This document shows, in pieces, positions 49,853 through 59,223 of a stretch of DNA of 64,000 nt (its first letter is position 1; each line of letters begins with the position of its first letter). The notes below the pieces were generated by a model. It was not told the DNA's origin, ran no database searches, and was given only the letters and a program-made list of their open reading frames with translations. Source of the DNA: Planctomycetales bacterium (GTDB lineage: Bacteria; Planctomycetota; Planctomycetia; Planctomycetales; Planctomycetaceae). The translations under genes were made by a program, and so were the position numbers. The stretch covers positions 60,660-124,659 of the forward strand of contig JAPLOA010000071.1 of the NCBI GenBank assembly GCA_026400835.1, in the 5' to 3' direction.

Positions 49853-50694
49853 CGACAATTCATCTGGGCATCTCAACGTGCCCAAACGACACATTTGCAT
49901 TCCATGGCCTGCTGACTCGCAGCGTAGATTGGCGAGGTCTCAACTTTGACGTTGAACTCATCGATATCCAGCAGCTCAATGATCGGCTGTTTGCAGGCGA
50001 ATTTGATGTCGCAAAGACAAGCTTTCACGCAGCTCTGATGTTGGCTAAAGAAACCGTCGTGCTGCCATCAGGATCTGCTCTGGGATTTGGCGTCGGCCCG
50101 CTGTTGCTGTCGGCTCGTGAAGGTGACCAACCGACGAATTCGAATCAGGTGACGCTGTGTCCGGGAAAAGACACGACGGCGTCGCTGCTGTTTCAGTTGT
50201 TCTATCCGTCAACGACTCAGATCCGACACGTGGTATTTTCTGAGATCATGCCGGACCTGAAGAACAAGAAGGCGGACTTCGGAGTTTGTATTCACGAAGG
50301 CCGCTTCACATGGCAAAACGAGGGGCTCGGGCTGGTCGAAGATCTGGGCACTCGCTGGGAAAAAGAAACAGCCTGCCCCCTGCCCCTCGGAGGCATCGTC
50401 GCTCGACGCAGTCTTGGTGCCGACACTATCGCCACAGTTCAGGCCATCATTCACGATTCTCTGAAGCTGGCTCTCGCAAATCCCAGCGTGGCCCTGCCGA
50501 CGATGCGAAGGTACGCCCAGGAGTTCGACGATGACGTCCTGATGAAGCATGTCGATCTCTACGTCAACGACTGGACGGTTGAGCTGGGCACAGTCGGAGA
50601 GAACGCGCTGAATGAACTGTCACGAAGAGCTCAGAAGATTGGCCTTCTGCCTCACAACAGCCCTGCTCTGCAGATCTTCGCAGGATCGCTTTAG
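49849..50694 (+). CDS. mqnD: 1,4-dihydroxy-6-naphthoate synthase
   Basis: A 281-residue enzyme of the futalosine pathway that converts cyclic dehypoxanthine futalosine to 1,4-dihydroxy-6-naphthoate. The periplasmic-binding-protein-like fold starts with the diagnostic STCPNDTFAFHGLL. Other conserved parts are ELIDIQQLN, DVAKTSFHA, LGFGVGPLLLS and ADFGVCIHEGRFTW. The coupling with mqnB supports the assignment. The other mqn genes are not in the window. It converges with the AAA NTPase, with only seven bases between stops. Confidence 0.94.
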   Translation: MTTIHLGISTCPNDTFAFHGLLTRSVDWRGLNFDVELIDIQQLNDRLFAGEFDVAKTSFHAALMLAKETVVLPSGSALGFGVGPLLLSAREGDQPTNSNQVTLCPGKDTTASLLFQLFYPSTTQIRHVVFSEIMPDLKNKKADFGVCIHEGRFTWQNEGLGLVEDLGTRWEKETACPLPLGGIVARRSLGADTIATVQAIIHDSLKLALANPSVALPTMRRYAQEFDDDVLMKHVDLYVNDWTVELGTVGENALNELSRRAQKIGLLPHNSPALQIFAGSL

Positions 50695-50701
50695 AACACT
50701 C

Positions 50702-51430
50702 TCAGCGTTTCTTCCTGGGCGCAGACTTTTGTGACTTGGCTCGATCTTTGGAATGTTCATTCACCATATTGTCCAGCTCAGCAAGCCCCAGTGCGATCTT
50801 CTTAAAGAAGGAAGCATCGTGCCGGACGAGAATGAAGCGTGGATGATGAATCCAGAGTTCTCGTAAGCGGCGGTCGACTTCAATCGCCTGTTCCAGCGAT
50901 TCGTTGCGGATCGGATTCCCACCTTCAATGGTCAACCCACCCACCGCCGCGCTTTCGAAGAAGATGACGCCGTCATAGCGAGCCAACTCAGCTTCAAACG
51001 TGGTATTCAGGGAAGCGAAAAATCCCTCCGGCGGTTCCGGACAATATGCTGCGCCATCCACTGTACCACGATCACATAACAGAATTCGATCGGGATAAAG
51101 AAACGATTGAACATCTTCCAGTTGTCGCTGCACATGAAAGATGGCCTGCTGCGCGGCAGCGGCGGCCTCGGGTTGAGTACTGCGAGGAAACCCACCGGAG
51201 AACAGAAGCGTTGCGGACTCCGGAACAACCACGACTTTTTCACCGATCTCTCGTCGAAACAGATCGGCCGCGGTTGTCTTGCCTCCGCCGGGACCACCAG
51301 TCAAAACAATTCGACATCTGCGCTTGCGTTCTCGAGTCAACTGCCGCATCAGCCATTCATTCTGCTCGTCGCTGAGAAGAGGGCTGGGATCATCTGCACG
51401 CTTGGTCGTCTTTCGGATCAAATTTTTCAT
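50702..51430 (-). CDS. AAA-type NTPase (AAA_28/NadR-like)
   Basis: A 242-residue cytoplasmic NTPase. Walker A is LTGGPGGGKTT (about 43-53), followed by VVVPESATLLFSGGFPR. The Walker B-like strand is ILLCDRGTVDGAAY. A C-terminal helix and a Lys/Arg-rich tail (SKDRAKSQKSAPRKKR) follow. This resembles the small kinase-like AAA_28 group. The substrate is unknown. The neighbours give no clue, since it only converges with mqnD. Confidence 0.85.
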   Translation of the reverse strand: MKNLIRKTTKRADDPSPLLSDEQNEWLMRQLTRERKRRCRIVLTGGPGGGKTTAADLFRREIGEKVVVVPESATLLFSGGFPRSTQPEAAAAAQQAIFHVQRQLEDVQSFLYPDRILLCDRGTVDGAAYCPEPPEGFFASLNTTFEAELARYDGVIFFESAAVGGLTIEGGNPIRNESLEQAIEVDRRLRELWIHHPRFILVRHDASFFKKIALGLAELDNMVNEHSKDRAKSQKSAPRKKR

Positions 51431-51546
51431 GGTGCTGTTTCCTTCAACTCGAGCAAATGCGAACGATCCAAAAGATGATTCGCGATGATATACAATCTGG
51501 GCCAGGTGCAGCAGTCGATGGACTCATTCACATATTGAGTGTTGTT

Positions 51547-51610
51547 GTTTAACGGCGAGCCACAGGCGGAGGCGACATTGAGCAGCGACGCATGCGGCTT
51601 GCCGTTAAAC
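51547..51610. repeat. Dispersed near-palindromic repeat, copy 2
   Basis: 64 bp (68 bp with two extra complementary bases at each end). The outer arms are GTTTAACGGCGAGC and GCTTGCCGTTAAAC, with one wobble position. Arm A (left) continues CACAGGCGGAGGCGA, matching copy 1. It starts 26 bp downstream of the stop of the permease/CPBP gene. Confidence 0.9.
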
Positions 51611-51636
51611 AAATTGTTCACGCGACCAAATAGACC

Positions 51637-53964
51637 TCAAGCCATCTTTGCTTGTCGCGACGAGCGATGAATCAACATCGCCCCGATGAGCGATAGGCCC
51701 GTCGATATTGCCAGAAACCAGGCGGGCAGATGTGTTTCGTTCTTTACTGCCAGATCCAGACCCAGACGAGCCAGCAACGGCTGCAATTCCGTCAGCGACA
51801 GCAACAGACCATTGCTGACCGCATGCATCACAATGCCCGGAAAGATGCTGCCCGTGGAAAGTCTGATCCAGCCCAGAACAAACCCCAGCATAAACGTCGC
51901 AGGAAATCGCTCCAGCGTCAGCGACTGATCGACAACCACATGAAACGCTGCAAACAAAAATGTGCTGGTGAATAAGGCCGACTTCCATCTCTCGGAGCGA
52001 CCAATTAAAGCACTCATCAGAAACCCGCGAAAGAACAACTCTTCACAGATTGCAGGAATCACCGCCAACGTAAGCAGTCGTAACAGAAGAGGCGTCTCCT
52101 GAGTCAACCGCTGTGCCAGCTCCTGCAACTTGGGATTGCTCAACAACCTGGTCCAGGCCGCGGTCCCCTTCCCCAACAGCAGTGCCTCGTAGCTTAACGT
52201 CCACAGAGTCGCACCCAGCAGAACTGCCCCGAACAACGCAAGAGGCGAAAAGCTGCGGATGGCATAGGCGGATGTGGCTCGAACTCGATTCCACGTCGTC
52301 AGCAGCACAGGGAAGATTGTGAAAAGCAACAGAGTCATCAGACCAGAAAGTACCAGCTGGCCGGAAAGATTCAGGGGATCAACCAGACGACCACGCATTC
52401 CGGCGAGCACAATAAATGCGGGAAGCAGGACCACCAGATAGCCGATCCCCATCGCCCGAGACACTTCATTGGTCAGTTCAACCGGTCGCTTGCTCAGACT
52501 ACCTCCACCACTGTTGTTAGCAAACAGAACCGAGTCACTTCCAAAGACATTCGCTGCAAGCCGAAGCGCCAAAACGGTGTAAGTCAAAGTAGCCGCCAGC
52601 GTGATGACAAACAGATGCGGCGCCGCAATCCCCTGAAACAGTTCTTTTCCCAGCAGGACAATGTTGACCAGAGGAAGCAATGCCAGACCAATCGTCAGAC
52701 GGACACCCGGCATTAAACTTAGGATGCCCGGAGCCAATGAAACCAGCATCAGCGGAATCAACCACGCCTGAGCTTCCCGGAAACTTCTGGCAAAGCTGGT
52801 AATGCTCAACAACACTGCAGAGAAAAATGAAGCGAAGACAACCAGCAGCGACAGGACCTGAAGGAACATCCCGATCGATGCGCCTTCTCCCAGGATGACT
52901 CGATCAAAGCCAGTCCCATACAGAGTCAGAATCATAGCCGTCAGATTGATGATGGCAGTAAGCACCGCTACCGTGAAGACCGCGATGAATTTACCGGTCA
53001 GTAAGTTTCGACGAGAAACCGGAGCGGCTATCAGCATCTCCAGAGTTCCCCGTTCGCGTTCGCCGGCCGTTAGATCAATCGCCGGATAGACGGCACCAGT
53101 CATCGTCATCAACACCAGCATCAACGGCACAAACGCGCTGAGCGGTGACTCTTTCGGACCGCTCGACTGCAATGAAACTCTCGATATGGCTGGCATGACC
53201 TGTCGGCCAAAGCGAGTCTGGTCCAGTACCGCGCGAACGTATTCATCTCGAAACGCAGAGATGCGACGAACTGCCTCAGCGGCGGCCTTTGTGCTGAACG
53301 CATCGCCCTGCCGAGCGATGATTCGGATTTCGCCCTGTGTGACAAGGCCCGTTGCAGAATCCTGTTGGGGCAGCGTTTCCAGAATAGCGATGTCAGCGAT
53401 TCCGTTTCTGACGATCGCTTCTAGATCTGTTCCCGGTGGCTGAATATACTTCTCCAACCGGATTGCAGTCTCAACGCCATCAATCGAGTTCTGCCCGTCG
53501 GGAAGTTTTCCTTCCAACAGTTGCTTTGTCAGATCTTCAAGACGAGCCTGGGAACTATCGGATTTCTGATTCTTCGCGGGGTCTTCTGAATCTCCCGACT
53601 TTGTCGCGTCATCAGTGCTTGTCTTAACGACTGTTCCGCCAGCATTCTGCTCAGCTTCCGGATCCGCAAACAATGATTGCAGTCCGGGAGAAAGCGTCTG
53701 ATCAACAACGACTGCGGCCGCTGGAGCATTCAGATCGATTCGCGAAACAGCAAACTTCTGAACAACAGAACCCAACAACGGATAAACGATCAGAGGCATC
53801 ACAATAAGCGTTGCGAGCGTTCTACGATCTCGCAGAGATTCTCGAAGTTCTTTCCGCGCAAGCCTGGAGATCTTCCGCAGCGTGTTTGAAAAACCTGACA
53901 CGGGCGCCGATATCGGGGCCGACGGGATGGGAGACTTCTGAGATTCGACTGATTCCTCTTTCAC
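51637..53964 (-). CDS. ABC-2 permease fused to CPBP intramembrane protease
   Basis: A 775-residue membrane protein. The GTG at 53964 lies four bases after the stop of the ATPase gene, so the pair is coupled. The N-terminal part is NatB/ABC-2 permease: one span (about 50-72), a large extracytoplasmic region, then several spans with GAVYPAIDLTAGERERGTLEMLIAAPVSRRNLL. The C-terminal part is a CPBP/CAAX-type protease with EELFFRGFL (about 641-649), FAAFH (His about 675) and MHAVSN (His about 714), the glutamates and histidines of the active site. Export plus proteolysis in one protein is inferred. Confidence 0.88.
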   Translation of the reverse strand: MKEESVESQKSPIPSAPISAPVSGFSNTLRKISRLARKELRESLRDRRTLATLIVMPLIVYPLLGSVVQKFAVSRIDLNAPAAAVVVDQTLSPGLQSLFADPEAEQNAGGTVVKTSTDDATKSGDSEDPAKNQKSDSSQARLEDLTKQLLEGKLPDGQNSIDGVETAIRLEKYIQPPGTDLEAIVRNGIADIAILETLPQQDSATGLVTQGEIRIIARQGDAFSTKAAAEAVRRISAFRDEYVRAVLDQTRFGRQVMPAISRVSLQSSGPKESPLSAFVPLMLVLMTMTGAVYPAIDLTAGERERGTLEMLIAAPVSRRNLLTGKFIAVFTVAVLTAIINLTAMILTLYGTGFDRVILGEGASIGMFLQVLSLLVVFASFFSAVLLSITSFARSFREAQAWLIPLMLVSLAPGILSLMPGVRLTIGLALLPLVNIVLLGKELFQGIAAPHLFVITLAATLTYTVLALRLAANVFGSDSVLFANNSGGGSLSKRPVELTNEVSRAMGIGYLVVLLPAFIVLAGMRGRLVDPLNLSGQLVLSGLMTLLLFTIFPVLLTTWNRVRATSAYAIRSFSPLALFGAVLLGATLWTLSYEALLLGKGTAAWTRLLSNPKLQELAQRLTQETPLLLRLLTLAVIPAICEELFFRGFLMSALIGRSERWKSALFTSTFLFAAFHVVVDQSLTLERFPATFMLGFVLGWIRLSTGSIFPGIVMHAVSNGLLLSLTELQPLLARLGLDLAVKNETHLPAWFLAISTGLSLIGAMLIHRSSRQAKMA

Positions 53965-53968
53965 GCGT

Positions 53969-54796
53969 CTACAGCTTTCCGGCAGATGTTTCAGGAGCCA
54001 GCAGCGATGATGAGTCACGGTCGATCTGCTGTTCGCGCGCCATCAGGTCGAGAAACATGTCCGTCAGAGATTCACGCCCCATCACGCTCCGCAGTTCATC
54101 GAGTGTCCCTTCAAGCTGGAGTCGACCACGAAACATCAGACCAAAACGATTGCACAGGCGCTGCGCCTCATCCAGTCGATGAGTACAAAAGATCACGGCT
54201 TTGCCGATATCCTTCAGGTGAGACGTAAAATCAAAGATGCGTTTGCTTCCGACGATATCAAGTCCACGGGTCGGTTCATCCATCAGCACAACGGGAGGAT
54301 CATGCATCAGAGATCGTGCCAGATTGACTCGCTGCTGCTGACCAGTACTCATCCCTGCACATTGACGGTCCATGAATTTTCGCAGCTCGAACAGCTCAGC
54401 CAGTTGCTCCACTCGAGCGGCAGCAGCAGCAGCCGGAACATCGTACAAGTCCGCAAAGTAGTGCATCAGTTCTCTCGGCGTTAGCCACTGATACAACCCC
54501 GCACTGGCTGAGACCAGCGCCATGTTGCGCTTGACGTCTTCAGGAAACTTCGCGACATCAAAGCCAGCAATCCGAGCTGTCCCGGATGTCGGCTTGAGCA
54601 ATCCCAGCATCATGCGGAGCGTTGTTGTCTTGCCAGCTCCGTTCGCACCGAGAAGTCCGTAGACCTCCCCAGCACGGACCTGCATCGTGACGCCATTGAC
54701 CGCTAAGACATCTCCGGCCGCAGTAGGAAATCGTTTGACGAGTTCTCGCACGTCAATGACAGCGTCTGTTCGCCGTTCGCTGTCTGACTTCGCCAT
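53969..54796 (-). CDS. ABC transporter ATP-binding protein (NatA-like)
   Basis: A 275-residue ATPase. ATG 54796 (MAKSDSERR) is preferred over an upstream start. Walker A is GANGAGKTT, the signature is MSTGQQQR, Walker B is VVLMDEPTRGLD and the H-loop is CTHRLDE. The C-terminal tail is about 40 residues beyond the core. It is immediately followed by the permease/protease gene, with which it should form a Na+/multidrug-type exporter. Confidence 0.92.
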   Translation of the reverse strand: MAKSDSERRTDAVIDVRELVKRFPTAAGDVLAVNGVTMQVRAGEVYGLLGANGAGKTTTLRMMLGLLKPTSGTARIAGFDVAKFPEDVKRNMALVSASAGLYQWLTPRELMHYFADLYDVPAAAAAARVEQLAELFELRKFMDRQCAGMSTGQQQRVNLARSLMHDPPVVLMDEPTRGLDIVGSKRIFDFTSHLKDIGKAVIFCTHRLDEAQRLCNRFGLMFRGRLQLEGTLDELRSVMGRESLTDMFLDLMAREQQIDRDSSSLLAPETSAGKL

Positions 54797-55207
54797 GAGA
54801 ATTTGCGGCCTGAAGAATAGGAGAGACCTGGAACGATCAATCGAACGCAGTGTCGTACGTCGCAATGCTCACGATTCGTTAAGCATTCTTGGGATTTCCG
54901 GCATTGAAATCCAATCGGGGAGCCAGTTTTTTGAGGCGGAATTTCCGGAGGTTTCACCACTTGACCATCCTTATAGAACACTCATATCGAGGAGTGGCTA
55001 CTAAAAGCCGTGCCCAAACAGGAATCTGAAATCGTCCAGGAGTTCGAATTTGGGGGACGCTTTTTCGACCGACATTATTGTCACGACGAGCCGCCAGAGT
55101 GTTTTCCTCGGATCGCGGTCGGTACAATTTTTGGCACGGCGTAGAACGTAAACGCCTCATTCGAATTCCTGAATCAATGACTTCTTCTCCACAGATCTGG
55201 TGTAGCC
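54797..55207. other. Divergent promoter region, no gene
   Basis: 411 bp between the ABC ATPase (minus) and a Gfo/Idh/MocA gene (plus). No gene, no strong promoter and no long palindrome are seen apart from a short CACTC...GAGTG hairpin near 54990. Confidence 0.4.
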
Positions 55208-56506
55208 ATGAGCAATAGAAATTCTCAGTCTCGCAGACAATTCCTGGGACGTTCAGCCGCCGCGCTTTCCGCGCCGTGGATTCTGCCAGCCCATGTGCTC
55301 GGTCGAGACGGAGCCGTTGCGCCCAGTGAAAAAATCACTTTGGGCGTCATCGGTATCGGCCCACGATGTACTTATGACCTTCAAGCGATGCTGGGACTTC
55401 CCGATGTCCAGTGCGTTGCGATCGCCGACGTGCAGGCCAGCCGTCGTGATGCCGGAAAGGCACTTGTCGACAAGCATTATGGCAGCACTGACTGCAAGCT
55501 CTACGGGGATTTCCGTGAACTGCTCGATCGCAAAGATATCGACGCTGTCCTGATTGCCACCGGCGATCGCTGGCATGCGACGGCCTCCATGTTGGCGGCT
55601 CAGGCCGGCAAAGACGTTTACAGCGAAAAGCCGTGCGGTCTGACGATTGAACTTTGCCAGCAGCTGGCCGACACGATGAAGGCCACCGGCCGAATTTTCC
55701 AGGCTGGTACTCAGCGCCGAAGCGTGCCGAACTTCCAGCAGGCTGTGCAGCTCGCCCAGACCGGAAAACTTGGCAAACTGCAGACGATGTATGCATCCGT
55801 CTATGTGCCAACTTTGGACATCAGCTGGCTGCCTGGCGAGCCAACTCCGGCCAAGAGCGTTTGCGATTGGAACATGTGGCTCGGCCCAGCCGTCTGGCGT
55901 CCTTACAACAGCCAGTATGTCGTTGGCAAATGGCGTGGCTACTACGACTTTGACTCCGGTGCTCGAATTCTTGACTGGGGCGCGCATACAGTCGACCTCT
56001 GCCAGTGGGCCAATCAGGCTGATGGCACAGCTCCGATTTCCTATGAGCCGTCGGATGCAGGGATTACCTGCAAGTATGAAAACGGCGTGACTCTGTTTCT
56101 GGATTTTCTCGCCACTCCATTTGGCGATCGCAGTCCAAACTGGCACACACAACTGGGCACTTGCCCAGTTAAGTTTGTGGGCGACGAAGGTTCGATTGAA
56201 ACCGGTGACAGCGGCGAGACGGAAGTCTCTTCTGCTGCACTTCGCAAGGAATTGCAGGAGTCCGCAGGCAAGGTCAAGGGCCTGGACGTCACAGCACACG
56301 CCCGCAACTTCTTTGACTCCATCAAGACTCGTAAGCCGACCGTGGCGAATGCAGAAGTTATGAGGAACTCTCATATCGCCTGCCATGCCGCCGCATTGTC
56401 CTGGATCCTGAAACGCAAGCTGACATTCGATCCGGTGAAGCAGGAGTTTATTGGCGACGAAGAAGCCAACGGCCTGCGATCACGACCAGCTCGAAACTGG
56501 GCCTGA
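55208..56506 (+). CDS. Tat-exported Gfo/Idh/MocA oxidoreductase
   Basis: A 432-residue protein beginning MSNRNSQSRRQFLGRSAAA, a twin-arginine signal. The Rossmann part starts LGVIGIGPRCTYD and has AIADVQ, then LIATGDRWHA and the EKP motif in YSEKPCGLT. The C-terminal domain has GGARILDWGAHTVD-type residues (SGARILDWGAHTVDLCQW). It is a second, distinct member of the planctomycete Tat subgroup. A perfect hairpin follows 40 bp after the stop, and a cupin gene follows that. Confidence 0.9.
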   Translation: MSNRNSQSRRQFLGRSAAALSAPWILPAHVLGRDGAVAPSEKITLGVIGIGPRCTYDLQAMLGLPDVQCVAIADVQASRRDAGKALVDKHYGSTDCKLYGDFRELLDRKDIDAVLIATGDRWHATASMLAAQAGKDVYSEKPCGLTIELCQQLADTMKATGRIFQAGTQRRSVPNFQQAVQLAQTGKLGKLQTMYASVYVPTLDISWLPGEPTPAKSVCDWNMWLGPAVWRPYNSQYVVGKWRGYYDFDSGARILDWGAHTVDLCQWANQADGTAPISYEPSDAGITCKYENGVTLFLDFLATPFGDRSPNWHTQLGTCPVKFVGDEGSIETGDSGETEVSSAALRKELQESAGKVKGLDVTAHARNFFDSIKTRKPTVANAEVMRNSHIACHAAALSWILKRKLTFDPVKQEFIGDEEANGLRSRPARNWA

Positions 56507-56546
56507 TAAGCTCGGTTGGTGATTCAGGACCAAACAGACTTCTACA

Positions 56547-56579
56547 AGGGCCGCGACAACATCAGTTTGTCGCGGCCCT
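56547..56579 (+). terminator. Perfect 13-bp hairpin after the Gfo/Idh/MocA gene
   Basis: Arms 56547-56559 and 56567-56579 are fully complementary (AGGGCCGCGACAA), with a seven-base loop. It has no T-tract on either strand, so it may act as an RNA-stabilising or weak termination element. Confidence 0.5.
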
Positions 56580-56636
56580 GTTGATTAAAGAATCCGTCAC
56601 ACAGATCTGCTTCACAACTCCCATGAGGTGAACTCC

Positions 56637-57011
56637 ATGGCCATTCTGGTTCCATCGCCGACTCGCATCGAAGCTCCCGGTCATCCGCCAAAGACGATCG
56701 AAGAATACATCGGTCGAGTAAACTCCGGAACAAAAGACGTCAGCATCGCTCGAATGGTGAGTCCGTGTGGCTGGAGCGAACCCGGGCAGACTCCGGAATT
56801 CGCCGAATACACCGTGGTGCTTCGAGGCCAACTGCGTGTGGAAACACGGGAAACCGTGTACGACGTGGCTGCAGGTCAGGCGATCATGGTACCGCGCGGT
56901 GAATGGGTGCGTTACAGCTCACCAGCCGCGGGAGGGGCAGAATACATCGCCGTCTGTCTGCCGGCATTTTCTCCGGACACGGTTCACCGCGAAGACTCAC
57001 CGAATTCCTGA
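56637..57011 (+). CDS. Small cupin-fold protein
   Basis: A 124-residue single-domain cupin. ATG 56637 (MAILVPSPTRIEAPG) has GAGGTG at good distance. The beta-barrel segments are EYTVVLRGQLRVETRE and VAAGQAIMVPRGEWVRY. The first cupin motif is weak: the usual His-x-His is replaced (FAEYTVVLRG), so metal binding is uncertain. It follows the Gfo/Idh/MocA gene in the same direction, 130 bp away. Confidence 0.82.
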   Translation: MAILVPSPTRIEAPGHPPKTIEEYIGRVNSGTKDVSIARMVSPCGWSEPGQTPEFAEYTVVLRGQLRVETRETVYDVAAGQAIMVPRGEWVRYSSPAAGGAEYIAVCLPAFSPDTVHREDSPNS

Positions 57012-57136
57012 GCCGCACTTCTGCGGCACGGTTGTCTTCCTTGCCGAAACCCATCACATCCTGAAGAACACTATTTCTTCCGCGGACCTCTTTCAGCCTC
57101 ACTCAGTACAGCAGCCTGAATTCTGGAAACTGACCT

Positions 57137-58438
57137 ATGCACTGCAATCCTGCTTACAACATCAAGGGCCTGGCTCTGTCGTTTGTGGCTGCCGCCCTTG
57201 TCGGCTGTGGAGGCTCCAACACTCCGACAGCACCTGACGGAGAAATGTCGACTCAGGATCTGAATCAGGTCACTCAATTTGTCGCGGCCTCTCCAGCCGA
57301 TGCAGAGGCACTCGTGAAGGCCGTCGAGAAGGCTGTTGCTCACCAGGACGTCAATGCGTTCAATGCGATTATCGACGAGAACCGCATGGTTGACCGGATT
57401 CTGGCGGGGCTTGATCTGAAGCAGGGTTTTCGCAATGGTTTCATGCAGGGCATGAAAGAGGGCGGTGGCCTCTCCAGCCTCTCGAATGAAATCATCGGCA
57501 CTGTTCAGAATGGCGGCGACTACACCTTCGTCCGAATGGTCCAGCATGAAGAAGAAGTGCGTCCCCTGTTCCGCCTTGTCCTCGCGGAATCAGCCGGCAT
57601 CAACTATCACGAACTGGTTGTCAGTGTTGATGATAGTAAGCAACCACGAATCGCAGACATCCATGTCCATCTGAGCGGAGAAATGCTGTCGCAGAGCATC
57701 CGACGTCTCGTGTTGCCGGCCGTCGCCGCAGAAAACGCCGGAATCCTGGCCCGGTTGTCAGGAGCGGAGTCTGAGTACATGAATCAGATGGAGAAGATGA
57801 AGGAGATCAACAACCTTTCGAAAGCTGAAAAGTATCAGGAAGCCATGGCGTTGTTCGCATCTCTTCCGGAATCGGTGCAAAAAGACAAGACCGTTTTGCT
57901 GTCAAAGCTGGTTGTGGCTCAGAACGTCAGCGATACAGAGTATTCGAAGGTCATCGAGGATCTTGAACGCTACTTCCCCAATGATACTTCTCGAGACTTT
58001 CGCGCTATGGATCTCCTGATTATGCAGGGGAAACACGAAGAACTGCTGAAAACCGTCGATCGATTATTGCAGATGATTCAGGATCCGTACCTGAATACGC
58101 TCAAGGTCGATAGCCTCTTGACTCTGAATCGCATGGACGAAGCTCGCAAAGCCATCGCGGAAGCCCGAACTGCGGCTCCGGATCGGATCGATGTCTATTG
58201 GGTTGAGGTCTCAATGCAGCTCAAGTCCAAAGACCATGCGGCAACCGCCGCGTTGCTGGATGAAATAGGAGAAAAATTCGGCATGGCCTTCAACGACCTG
58301 ACATCAGTCCCCGAATACGCAGAATTTGCCGCCTCAGAGATCGGAAAGGAATGGATGTCTCGTCAGGCAGCCGCCCCGGAAGCACAACCAGCCATCCCTG
58401 AGCCGCTCGCCTCTCCGGAAGTAACAAAGCCTCAGTAA
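57137..58438 (+). CDS. Lipoprotein with TPR-like repeats
   Basis: A 433-residue exported protein. A lipoprotein signal ends at ALVGC (Cys24), followed by GGSNTPTAPDG. The first half (about 40-210) resembles a DUF of unknown function with QDVNAFNAIIDENRMVD. The second half (about 220-400) has tetratricopeptide-like helical pairs (AEKYQEAMALFASLPES, LERYFPNDTSRDFRAMDLLIMQGKHEELL). It probably acts as an envelope adaptor. I do not recognise a named family. Confidence 0.75.
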   Translation: MHCNPAYNIKGLALSFVAAALVGCGGSNTPTAPDGEMSTQDLNQVTQFVAASPADAEALVKAVEKAVAHQDVNAFNAIIDENRMVDRILAGLDLKQGFRNGFMQGMKEGGGLSSLSNEIIGTVQNGGDYTFVRMVQHEEEVRPLFRLVLAESAGINYHELVVSVDDSKQPRIADIHVHLSGEMLSQSIRRLVLPAVAAENAGILARLSGAESEYMNQMEKMKEINNLSKAEKYQEAMALFASLPESVQKDKTVLLSKLVVAQNVSDTEYSKVIEDLERYFPNDTSRDFRAMDLLIMQGKHEELLKTVDRLLQMIQDPYLNTLKVDSLLTLNRMDEARKAIAEARTAAPDRIDVYWVEVSMQLKSKDHAATAALLDEIGEKFGMAFNDLTSVPEYAEFAASEIGKEWMSRQAAAPEAQPAIPEPLASPEVTKPQ

Positions 58439-59223
58439 AGTTTCGGCTTTTGCATGAAACGTCGACTGCTGCTCGGCGGTGAACGATTGAACCATCAACC
58501 GTTCAGCGCATCAGCCATTCATGCTTACAAACGCCACCGGTCCATCGAAGGCCGCAAGTGCTTCACTTCTGCAGAAACTGCACATCACTGGCACATTCGG
58601 CGATCACGAAATGGTCCGAGTGATTCTTTCTGCCGACTCATGATTGTGTGTCCGGTTGAAAATGCCGAAGGCAGGCAAACTCATACGAAACCTTTGAAAT
58701 CCTTCTTCCATCGCTCTGGACAGCACGGAATAGCCTGCGATATCAACCCGCCCGCCCTGTGAAGCGAGACCGAAACTTCGAACCATCGAGATTCGGTTTC
58801 GCTTCATCGAGCAACCCGGCAGTGGCCGCCATGGATGGCAGCTACTGTCCCGGGAAGTGTGCTTTGTTCTGCGACAAAACAACTCGGCAGACAGTGGGTT
58901 CTTCATTCTGCGGGATTCGGCTTAAGCTGCCGGAGTGAATGAGAACTGCCTGACGCGATTCGGAACAAAGTGGTTGTCCAAACAAAATGGAAGAACCGAA
59001 CGATGCTGCATCTGCAGTCTGAGGTTCACTCGAACACAACGGCAGTCTTTGCCGAAACACAACATTGAAGAATTCTCCGTAGGGGAACAAACAATTCATT
59101 GTTCGTGTATCGAATCTGACTGTTGCACAGGATCGGGTGATCTTCGGGGCTGTGACTGTCGATACTGACTGATACGAGTCAATATTGCTGCAGATGCACC
59201 TGCTGTTCGTCATGGAGGATTGA
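58439..59223. other. Long spacer before the sigma gene, no accepted gene
   Basis: 785 bp. Frames of 77-130 codons exist on both strands but none has a ribosome site or domain that I accept. An imperfect 11-bp hairpin is at 58764-58802. The region upstream of the sigma factor may be a long regulatory leader. Confidence 0.5.

Noticed and set aside
55253..56386. 377-codon minus-strand frame opposite the Gfo/Idh/MocA gene
   Set aside because: It is a shadow of a well-supported gene with a Tat signal and the family motifs.
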